From Betaproteobacteria bacterium UBA6904 (lineage in GTDB: Bacteria > Pseudomonadota > Gammaproteobacteria > Burkholderiales > SG8-39), in assembly GCA_002451175.1 (NCBI GenBank), contig DKBI01000191.1:18649-30210 (forward strand): 11,562 nucleotides of DNA, written 5' to 3'. Positions within the stretch are counted from its first letter, which is position 1, and each line of letters starts with the position of its first letter. The notes below the pieces were generated by a model. It was not told the origin of the DNA. It saw nothing but the letters and a program-made list of their open reading frames with translations, and ran no database searches. Below, in pieces: positions 1 through 5,546 of the stretch. Made by a program: the position numbers and the translations under genes.

Positions 1-66
1 GCTGCGCTCGTGATAGGCGAAGTGGAGGTCGGAGACTTCAACGAGAGGGGAAGTGGGGCCCGGCAT
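1..66 (-). CDS. ABC transporter ATP-binding protein, N-terminal fragment (partial)
   Basis: Only the first 22 codons are in the window; the gene runs off the left edge. The minus-strand frame opens with ATG at 66 and reads MPGPTSPLVEVSDLHFAYHE and onward. The pattern of a short hydrophilic leader, then L-V-E-V-x-D-L-x-F-x-Y, is the usual first beta strand and aromatic A-loop of ABC ATPases. The tyrosine would stack on the adenine ring. The Walker motifs lie outside the window, so the transported substrate cannot be read. An MlaF-type lipid-transport ATPase is one possibility, because such proteins often begin this way, but this is a guess. A TAGAAT hexamer ends 8 nt upstream of the ATG and no Shine-Dalgarno is seen, so the transcript may be leaderless. 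The gene is divergent from srkA. Confidence 0.6.
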   Translation of the reverse strand, partial: MPGPTSPLVEVSDLHFAYHERS

Positions 67-74
67 GGCGCGAA

Positions 75-80
75 ATTCTA
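75..80 (-). promoter_or_regulatory. Candidate -10 box (TAGAAT) of the ABC ATPase gene
   Basis: The minus strand reads CGC-TAGAAT-TTCGCGCC-ATG. A start point about 7 nt past the hexamer would fall within 2 nt of the A of the start codon (66). The hexamer matches TATAAT at five of six positions. No good -35 element is visible at 16-18 bp spacing. The same CGC-TAGAAT arrangement precedes the histidine phosphatase gene. Confidence 0.45.
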
Positions 81-109
81 GCGCACAGCGTGCTTTGGAC
101 TTCTTCAGA

Positions 110-150
110 TCTCGCCATTTTCGGCATGAATCACGCCGAAAATGGCGAGA
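110..150. repeat. Perfect 16-bp inverted repeat in a divergent intergenic region
   Basis: The left arm (110-125, TCTCGCCATTTTCGGC) is the exact reverse complement of the right arm (135-150), with a 9-nt loop (126-134). Inside the loop, T127-A133 and G128-C132 can also pair across one mismatch. The element is AT-richer than its surroundings. It lies between the start of the ABC ATPase gene (66) and srkA (199). No T-run follows it on either strand, so it does not look like an intrinsic terminator. It could be a large operator, a structured RNA element, or a dispersed palindromic repeat or insertion-sequence relic. The sequence alone does not decide. Confidence 0.75.
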
Positions 151-186
151 CCTATGAAAATCAAAAGCAGCTCGCTCCTCCGCAAT

Positions 187-192
187 TAGAAT
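187..192 (+). promoter_or_regulatory. Candidate -10 box (TAGAAT) of srkA, leaderless geometry
   Basis: The sequence reads CGCAAT-TAGAAT-GCCTCG-GTG. Exactly 6 nt separate the hexamer from the GTG at 199, so transcription would start at the start codon. No Shine-Dalgarno precedes that GTG. The pattern supports the GTG start and suggests a leaderless mRNA. No convincing -35 element is seen. Confidence 0.45.
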
Positions 193-198
193 GCCTCG

Positions 199-1209
199 GT
201 GCCTACCGAGCCCACCCGCCCCTACGCCGGACTGACGCCGGGCGTGGTGCTGGACGCGCTCGAGCACGCCGGGTTCCGCGGCGACGGCCGGCTCCTCGCG
301 CTGAACAGTTTCGAGAACCGCGTCTACCAGGCGAATCTCGAGGACGGCGGCAGCGTGGTCGCCAAGTTCTACCGCCCCGCGCGTTGGACCGATGCGCAGA
401 TTCTCGAGGAGCACGCGTTCGCCCTCGCGCTCGCGGAGCGGGAGATTCCCGTCGTGGCGCCCCTCGGCACCCAGGGCGACACGCTCCAGCGCTTCGCCGA
501 TTTCCGCTTTGCGGTCTACCCGCGCTGCGGCGGCCGCCCGCCGGAACTCGAGGACGAGCGCGTGCTCGAGTGGATCGGGCGGTTCCTCGGCCGCATCCAT
601 GCCGTCGGCGCGGCAGCGCCGTTTCGCGAGCGCCCGGCGCTCGACATCGAGAGTTTCGGCGTGGTGCCGCGCGACTGGCTGCTCGAGCACGGCGGCCTGC
701 CCGAGGATCTGGTCCAGGTCTGGCGGAGCGTCGCGGACCAGGCCTTGGGGTGCGTGAAAGACGTGTTCGATGGCGCGGGCCCCGTGCGCTCGATCCGCCT
801 GCACGGCGATTGCCACGCCGGCAATATTCTCTGGAGCGAGGCCGATGTGCGCAGCGGCACGCCGGGCGGGCCGCATTTCGTCGATCTCGACGACGCGCGC
901 AGCGGCCCCGCGGTCCAGGACTTCTGGATGCTGCTTCCGGGCGAACGGCCCGTCGCCGAGCGCGCGCTCGCCGCGCTGGTGCGCGGCTACGAGCAATTCT
1001 GTGCGTTCGACCACCGGGAGCTGCAGCTGATCGAAGCGCTGCGCACGCTGCGCCTGCTGCATTACGCCTATTGGATCGCGCGCCGCTGGGACGATCCGGC
1101 GTTTCCCGCCGCGTTCCCGTGGTTCGGGACGGCGCGCTATTGGCAGGACCGGATCCTGGAGCTGCGCGAGCAGGTCGCCGCGATGCAGGAACCGCCGCTC
1201 GCTTGCTAG
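199..1209 (+). CDS. srkA: Stress response kinase A (YihE/SrkA-type Ser/Thr protein kinase)
   Basis: This is a 336-residue cytoplasmic kinase of the APH/choline-kinase-like fold; E. coli SrkA has 328 residues. In E. coli SrkA protects cells from stress-induced death by opposing MazEF-type toxicity. The SrkA signature NSFENRVYQ is at residues 36-44, and K56 in AKFYRP is the likely ATP lysine. The catalytic loop LHGDCHAGNILW spans 201-212, with D204 the catalytic base and N209 a metal ligand. The Mg-binding FVDLDDARSGP begins at 227, with D229 the metal aspartate. About nine extra residues lie between these two motifs relative to E. coli. The start is GTG; an ATG at 191 is in another frame. The next gene begins 8 nt after the stop, so the two are probably cotranscribed. 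Confidence 0.93.
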   Translation: MPTEPTRPYAGLTPGVVLDALEHAGFRGDGRLLALNSFENRVYQANLEDGGSVVAKFYRPARWTDAQILEEHAFALALAEREIPVVAPLGTQGDTLQRFADFRFAVYPRCGGRPPELEDERVLEWIGRFLGRIHAVGAAAPFRERPALDIESFGVVPRDWLLEHGGLPEDLVQVWRSVADQALGCVKDVFDGAGPVRSIRLHGDCHAGNILWSEADVRSGTPGGPHFVDLDDARSGPAVQDFWMLLPGERPVAERALAALVRGYEQFCAFDHRELQLIEALRTLRLLHYAYWIARRWDDPAFPAAFPWFGTARYWQDRILELREQVAAMQEPPLAC

Positions 1210-1217
1210 GATAGGTC

Positions 1218-2501
1218 ATGCCGACGAGCCCGCTGTGTGCGCTGGAGAACCTGCGAACCGCGTTCGGCCCGCAGCCCGCGCAAGAGAAGCTAGCGCTGCT
1301 GGGGTTGCTCGCGCGATCGCGGCTGCGCAACGCGCGCGAAGTCGAGCGGCTGCACGAATTGCTGCTGTTCATGCGCGCCTACCCGGACGACGGGCGGATC
1401 CTGGCCCGCACGCGCGCCCTGCTCGCCAGGTTCGCGCGCCGTGCCGATGTGCGAGCGCATCGCGATGCTCTCGAAAACTCCGGGATCGCGGGCACGACGA
1501 TCCGCTACCCGTTCTTCTGGCCGACCGCGCGCTGGCTCGCGGCGCGCTGGCCGCAGCAGCTGTCGTTCGATCGCGGCGACCGCGACGCGGAACGCGCGAT
1601 CGCAGCGTTTCTCGGTGCCGGGCGGCGCCTGAGCGGATTCGCGGCGCTCGACCGCCTGCGGCCCGGCGGCCAGACCGATGCGGTCCACTTCATCCGTCTC
1701 GTCGAGGCGATGCCGGGCGACGACCCCGCCAAGGAGAGGTTCTACGACGCCATCGAGCCGGTGATCGAGTTGCGCCCTGCGCCCGGCTCCCCGAGCCGCA
1801 CCCTGGCCGGGCACCGCATCGGACCCGTCGCATGGCAGCGCGCGCCGCTCGATCGCACGCGACCCGATCTGGCCCTGGAGATCCGCCGCGCACCGCGCCG
1901 CATCCGGCGCACCTCGCTGCGCACGGGAAGGCAACTGCTCGATCTCGCCCGCGGCGCGATGGTGACGCGCAGCCGCGACCTCGACGCCTTCGCCTATGGG
2001 GATCCGCGGTCGGTGCGGATCGTGGACGACGGCGCAGGGCTCGCCTTCGTGCTCAGCGACGTCGTGCCCGAGCGCCGCGCGCTGGTCGAGAGCCCCTTGG
2101 GCGTGCTGACGCTGAAGAACGCGATTCCGGTGGGCTATCTCGACATCGGCCTGTCCGGCCGGCACGCGGAGATCGCGTTCAACACCTTTCCCGCATTCCG
2201 CAACGGCGATGCGGCGCGCACGCTCGCGCGCGTGCTGGCCATGGCCTGGCACGCGCTTGGCGCAAGGACTTTCGGCGTCGCGCCGTACCAGCTCGGCAAC
2301 GGCAATCCCGAGGCCATCGCCTCGGGCGCGTGGTGGTTCTATTACAAGCTCGGCTTCAGGCCGCGCGACGCCGCCGCGCGCGCAATCGCACGTCGCGAGC
2401 TTGCGCGCCAGCGCGCGGCGCCGGGCCGCCGCACCAGCCAGGCGACGCTCGCGCGCCTGGCACGCTGGCCGATGTATTTCGATCCGCGGAGCAAGCGATG
2501 A
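1218..2501 (+). CDS. Uncharacterised protein with GNAT-like C-terminal region
   Basis: I do not recognise this 427-residue protein. It is a real gene: an AGGA sits 6 nt before the ATG, it starts 8 nt after srkA, and its stop overlaps the atuA start as ATGA. The N-terminal third is arginine- and leucine-rich and looks helical, with no signal peptide or membrane segment. The C-terminal part (about 255-385) alternates strands and helices. It contains a beta-strand/FNTFPAFRNGDAARTLARVL helix unit near 319-338 and ends in WWFYYKLGFRP (372-382), which resembles the closing Y-x-x-L-G-F-x-P motif of GNAT acyltransferases. Acyl transfer is therefore an inference from pattern only. The canonical Q/R-x-x-G-x-G/A acyl-CoA loop is not evident, so the fold may be degenerate. 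The extreme C-terminus is very basic. Its place between a kinase and AtuA gives no firm role. Confidence 0.85.
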   Translation: MPTSPLCALENLRTAFGPQPAQEKLALLGLLARSRLRNAREVERLHELLLFMRAYPDDGRILARTRALLARFARRADVRAHRDALENSGIAGTTIRYPFFWPTARWLAARWPQQLSFDRGDRDAERAIAAFLGAGRRLSGFAALDRLRPGGQTDAVHFIRLVEAMPGDDPAKERFYDAIEPVIELRPAPGSPSRTLAGHRIGPVAWQRAPLDRTRPDLALEIRRAPRRIRRTSLRTGRQLLDLARGAMVTRSRDLDAFAYGDPRSVRIVDDGAGLAFVLSDVVPERRALVESPLGVLTLKNAIPVGYLDIGLSGRHAEIAFNTFPAFRNGDAARTLARVLAMAWHALGARTFGVAPYQLGNGNPEAIASGAWWFYYKLGFRPRDAAARAIARRELARQRAAPGRRTSQATLARLARWPMYFDPRSKR

Positions 2502-4276
2502 GCGACAGCGTGGTCCGCATCGGCGGCGCCTCCGGATTCTGGGGCGACTCCTCCGTGGGCGCGCCGCAACTCGCGATGGTGCCCGGCATCCGGTACCTCG
2601 TGTTCGATTACCTCGCCGAACTGACGATGTCGATTCTCGCCGCGGCGCGCGCGAAGAATCCCGATCTCGGTTATGCGACGGACTTCGTCGAAGTGACGGC
2701 GCGGCAGATCCTGCAGACCTGCCACGCGCGCGGCATCCGCCTGATTGCCAACGCCGGCGGCATGAATCCCCGCGCCTGCGCGCGCGCTCTGGAGAAACTC
2801 GCCGCCGAACTGGGCGTGGCAGCGCGCATCGCCGTCGTCGACGGAGACGACGTGATGCCCATGCTGCCCTCGCTGCGCGAGCGCGGGGTGCGGGACCTCT
2901 ACACCGGCGCACCGTTGCCGCAGCGCGTGACGAGCGCCAACGCCTACCTGGGCGCGCTGCCGATCGCCCGCGCTCTTGCGCTCGGCGCCGACATCGTCGT
3001 CACGGGCCGCGTCGTCGACAGCGCCGTGACGCTCGGTGCGCTGATCCACGAGTTCGGCTGGGACGCGGGAGACTACGACCGCCTCGCGGCCGGATCGCTC
3101 GCCGGCCACCTGATCGAGTGCGGCTGCCAGGCAACGGGGGGGCTGTTCACCGACTGGCGCGACGTGCCGGACTGGGCGCACATCGGTTATCCCGTCATCG
3201 AATGCGCAGCCGATGGATCGTTCGTCGTCACCAAGCCGGAGGGTACCGGCGGACTGGTGTCGGTGCCGTCGGTCGCCGAGCAGATGCTGTACGAGATCGG
3301 CGATCCGGCGAATTACATCCTGCCGGACGTGGTGTGCGACTTCACCCGCGTGCGCATGACGGCCGACGGCCCGCAGCGCGTGCGCGTGAGCGGGGCCCGC
3401 GGCAGGCCGCCGACCGAGACCTACAAGGTCAGCGCCACGTGCGCCGACGGGTTTCGGTGCACGGGCACTCTGACGATCACGGGCTTCGAGGCCGCGGCCA
3501 AGGCGCGCCGCAGCGGCGAGGCTATCCTCGAGCGCACGCGCGAAATTTTCCGGCGCCAGGGACTGGCCGACTACAGCGCCACCGATCTGTCGGTCCTCGG
3601 CACCGAAGGCGTCTATGGTCCGCACGCGCAACCGCACGACCTGCGCGAGGCCGTGATGCGCCTTGCCGTAGCGCACCCGCAGCGCCAGGCACTGGAGATC
3701 TTCTCGCGCGAGATTGCCCCCGCGGGCACGTCCTGGTCGGCCGGCACGACCGGCAGTCTCAACGCCGGCCGGCCGGGCGTTGCGCCGCAAATCAAGCAGT
3801 TCGCTTTCCTTCTGCCGAAGACGGCGATCACGCCGCGCGTTGCACTGGACGGGCAAATCGAAGACATCATGGTTCCGGCGGGCAGCCCGGCCGCGCTCGC
3901 GCCGGGTTCGGACGCGCCGCAGGAGTGCCCAGCCTTGCCGTCTGACGCGGTCAGCGTTCCCCTGCTGCGACTGGCGTGGGCCCGCAGCGGCGACAAGGGT
4001 GACAGTGCCAACGTGGGCATCATCGCGCGCAGACCGGAGTACCTGCCTTGGATCGCGAGCCAGGTGAGCGCGCCGGCGGTCGCCGATTACCTGCGGCACC
4101 TCGTGCACGGGCCCGTGACGCGCTACGCGTTGCCCGGGATCGGCGCCTTCAACTTCGTGCTCGAGCAGGCGCTCGGCGGCGGCGGCATGGCGAGCCTGCG
4201 CAACGACCCGCTCGGCAAGGGCATGGCGCAGATCGTCCTCGGGATGCCCGTCCGCGTACCAGGAGACTTGCTCTAG
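2498..4276 (+). CDS. atuA: AtuA family protein (DUF1446 domain plus AtuA-like C-terminal domain)
   Basis: This 592-residue soluble protein is of the acyclic terpene utilisation protein A family, named from the citronellol/geraniol pathway of Pseudomonas aeruginosa. Its exact reaction is not established. The N-terminal DUF1446 domain covers about 5-455, with IGGASGFWGDS near 6-16, NAGGMNP at 85-91, VTGRVVDS at 168-175, ATGG at 212-215 and KPEGTGG at 246-252. After a proline/alanine linker comes the compact C-terminal domain (about 485-590), with ARSGDKGDSAN at 495-505. In other bacteria these two parts may be separate proteins. The ATG overlaps the preceding stop, and GGAG lies 6 nt upstream (2488-2491). 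The usual partners (acyl-CoA carboxylase subunits, acyl-CoA dehydrogenase, enoyl-CoA hydratase) are absent here, so terpene catabolism is not supported by context. Confidence 0.88.
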   Translation: MSDSVVRIGGASGFWGDSSVGAPQLAMVPGIRYLVFDYLAELTMSILAAARAKNPDLGYATDFVEVTARQILQTCHARGIRLIANAGGMNPRACARALEKLAAELGVAARIAVVDGDDVMPMLPSLRERGVRDLYTGAPLPQRVTSANAYLGALPIARALALGADIVVTGRVVDSAVTLGALIHEFGWDAGDYDRLAAGSLAGHLIECGCQATGGLFTDWRDVPDWAHIGYPVIECAADGSFVVTKPEGTGGLVSVPSVAEQMLYEIGDPANYILPDVVCDFTRVRMTADGPQRVRVSGARGRPPTETYKVSATCADGFRCTGTLTITGFEAAAKARRSGEAILERTREIFRRQGLADYSATDLSVLGTEGVYGPHAQPHDLREAVMRLAVAHPQRQALEIFSREIAPAGTSWSAGTTGSLNAGRPGVAPQIKQFAFLLPKTAITPRVALDGQIEDIMVPAGSPAALAPGSDAPQECPALPSDAVSVPLLRLAWARSGDKGDSANVGIIARRPEYLPWIASQVSAPAVADYLRHLVHGPVTRYALPGIGAFNFVLEQALGGGGMASLRNDPLGKGMAQIVLGMPVRVPGDLL

Positions 4277-4326
4277 AAGGCGCTCGCGACGCGCCGCCCG
4301 CCTCGCCCACGGCGCGCCCACAAAAT

Positions 4327-4353
4327 GAAAAGCCCCGGCGCGCGGCCGGGGCT
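4327..4353 (-). terminator. Rho-independent terminator of the diheme cytochrome gene
   Basis: A 9-bp perfect stem, AGCCCCGGC (4331-4339) with GCCGGGGCT (4345-4353), closes a 5-nt loop. On the minus strand it is followed by TTTCATTTT, a broken U-tract. It lies about 27 nt past the cytochrome stop. On the plus strand no T-run follows, so it probably does not serve atuA, which ends 54 nt away on the other side. Confidence 0.85.
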
Positions 4354-4379
4354 CCTCGAAGAAAAGCGCCTGAAGCGGC

Positions 4380-4634
4380 TTACTTCTTCTTGCACTCCTT
4401 CTCGTTCGTGCAGGTCAGCTTCATGCCGTCCGCCGACGCCCCGTGGCAGTCCGCGCACTTCTTGTCGCCCGCCGCCTTCACCATGTCCTGCGCCGTCTTG
4501 GACACGTTGGTCTTCTTGCCCATCGCTTCGGTGTGGCAGGCCGAGCACTTGGCGCCCTTGACCATGTTGGGTTTGGCGAACGCCACGCCACCGAACACCA
4601 GAGACAGCGCCACGGCCAGCATCAATTTCTTCAT
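4380..4634 (-). CDS. Small periplasmic diheme cytochrome c
   Basis: The product is an 84-residue precursor. Residues 1-20 are a Sec signal peptide (MKK, hydrophobic core, AFA cleavage), leaving a mature protein of about 64 residues. Two CxxCH haem-attachment sites are present, CSACH (30-34) and CADCH (60-64). Each histidine is a proximal haem ligand; distal ligands are not obvious. Two further cysteines (C75, C81) near the C-terminus could form a disulphide. The mature part is rich in lysine and ends in KKK, suggesting docking to an acidic redox partner. GAGGAG lies just upstream, its GGAG 6 nt before the ATG at 4634; an in-frame upstream ATG lacks such a site. A possible -10 (TCTAAT, 4658-4653) is seen. 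The protein is probably a soluble electron carrier and would need the Ccm system encoded at the right of the window. Its partner is unknown. Confidence 0.88.
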   Translation of the reverse strand: MKKLMLAVALSLVFGGVAFAKPNMVKGAKCSACHTEAMGKKTNVSKTAQDMVKAAGDKKCADCHGASADGMKLTCTNEKECKKK

Positions 4635-4844
4635 TTCATTCTCCTCAAGTGAATTAGATCCCAATGCCTATCCCAAACCGCATAACGCTCCAGAACCCAC
4701 GCCGTTGACATTGTCATACAACCTCGGGGCTTCCTCAAGGGTCTGGCCCCTCGAAGCAAGCCTCCCTTCCGCCGATACCGGATTGCCCTCCGGCAGGCCG
4801 GCACAGGCCCACCAACCACACCCAATGCCCCTCAATCGCGCCAG
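4635..4844. other. Non-coding gap between cytochrome and histidine phosphatase genes
   Basis: This is a 210-bp stretch between two minus-strand genes. It is less GC-rich near the cytochrome and contains that gene's ribosome site, a weak -10 candidate and the palindrome TGACA-T-TGTCA (4706-4716). A 64-codon minus-strand open frame over it (4631-4825) has arginine-rich, low-complexity content and no ribosome site, and is not called. No clear terminator for the histidine phosphatase gene is visible. Confidence 0.5.
4706..4716. promoter_or_regulatory. Small palindrome upstream of the cytochrome gene (possible operator)
   Basis: TGACA-T-TGTCA is a perfect 5-1-5 palindrome about 72-82 bp upstream of the cytochrome start codon. 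Its size and position suit a transcription-factor site, but I cannot name the factor. Short palindromes also occur by chance. Confidence 0.25.
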
Positions 4845-5474
4845 TCAGTCCGGCAGGTCGTCGATCGCGGCCTCGAGATGGGATCGCTCGGCCCAGGCAT
4901 GGACGATCCAGGCCTCGCCGCGGATCTCGATGCGGTTCAACGCGGCGTTGGGAATCTCGAAGTCGCGCTTGGACGCAAGGCCGAGCCCCTTGGCGTGGCG
5001 GTAGGCCATGTCGAGCACCCCGCCGTGCGTGAAGACAAGGACGTCCGCGCCTGCGTGGCGCGCCGCGATGCGGCCGAGGCTCGCGACCGAGCGCTCGAAG
5101 AACGCGCGCAATCCCTCTCCGCCCTCGAAATCGAATTCCGGATCGTGCGCGCGAAACCGCGCATACGCCTCCGGGAACCGGACTTTCGCTTCGGCATAGG
5201 TCAGCGTCTCGAAGATGCCGTAATGCCGCTCGCGCAGCCGCGGATCGGTGTGCACATCCAGGCCGAGCGATGCCGCCGCCGGTTGCGCGGTCTGCGTCAC
5301 GCGCTGCAGGTCGCTGGAATAGAGAGCTCCGAAACGCCGGCCGGCGAGCAGCGCGGCCACCGCGCGCGCCTGCGCGTGCCCCACCTCGGACAGTGGAACG
5401 TCGGTCTGGCCCTGCACGCGGCCTGCGGCGTTCCAGGACGTTTCGCCGTGGCGAAAAACCCAAAGCATCGTCAT
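4845..5474 (-). CDS. Histidine phosphatase family protein (phosphoglycerate mutase-like, GpmB/CobC type)
   Basis: This 209-residue cytoplasmic enzyme belongs to the phosphohistidine-forming phosphatase branch of the PGM superfamily. FRHGETSWN (7-15) holds R8 and the nucleophile H9. R58 in SSDLQR is the second phosphate-binding arginine. E82 in LRERHYGIFE is the likely acid/base. H150 in VFTHGG completes the phosphate pocket. The length is normal for the family. Members act as phosphoglycerate mutase-like phosphatases, alpha-ribazole phosphatases or general phosphatases. No cobalamin genes are nearby, so the substrate is not assigned. The ATG at 5474 is preceded by TAGAAT and 6 nt, with no Shine-Dalgarno; Met3 is an alternative start. 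It is divergent from the MFS gene, with 72 bp between the starts. Confidence 0.92.
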   Translation of the reverse strand: MTMLWVFRHGETSWNAAGRVQGQTDVPLSEVGHAQARAVAALLAGRRFGALYSSDLQRVTQTAQPAAASLGLDVHTDPRLRERHYGIFETLTYAEAKVRFPEAYARFRAHDPEFDFEGGEGLRAFFERSVASLGRIAARHAGADVLVFTHGGVLDMAYRHAKGLGLASKRDFEIPNAALNRIEIRGEAWIVHAWAERSHLEAAIDDLPD

Positions 5475-5480
5475 GCGCGA

Positions 5481-5486
5481 ATTCTA
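5481..5486 (-). promoter_or_regulatory. Candidate -10 box (TAGAAT) of the histidine phosphatase gene, leaderless geometry
   Basis: The minus strand reads CGC-TAGAAT-TCGCGC-ATG. Counting 7 nt from the hexamer places the start point exactly on the A of the ATG at 5474. A weak -35 (TTGGGC, 5508-5503) is found at 16-bp spacing. No ribosome site is present. Confidence 0.5.
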
Positions 5487-5546
5487 GCGGCAGGCTGATC
5501 GCGCCCAATTTGACAGCGCACGGTATCACTGCGACCCTCGCGCCCC

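Noticed and set aside
110..150. Inverted repeat as an intrinsic terminator
   Set aside because: It lies upstream of both divergent genes and has no T-run on either strand.
191..193. ATG at 191 as srkA start
   Set aside because: It is in a different frame from the kinase; the GTG at 199 is in frame and matches the family N-terminus.
203..1372. Long minus-strand open frame opposite srkA
   Set aside because: It is arginine- and proline-rich low-complexity translation, typical of the antisense of a GC-rich gene; srkA motifs on the plus strand are clear.
1235..2497. Open frame in-phase with atuA extending about 420 codons upstream
   Set aside because: The upstream part is arginine-rich and overlaps the 1218-2501 gene in another frame; family alignment and the ribosome site place the AtuA start at 2498.
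2342..4321. 659-codon minus-strand open frame opposite atuA
   Set aside because: No recognisable motif, with composition of an antisense shadow; AtuA is well supported on the plus strand.
4048..5004. Plus-strand open frame across the cytochrome gene and gap
   Set aside because: Antisense to a clear diheme cytochrome with signal peptide, ribosome site and terminator; no motif in the product.
5510..5515. TTGACA as a -35 box for the MFS gene
   Set aside because: At 16-18 bp spacing the sequence (around GACCCT) has no resemblance to a -10 box.
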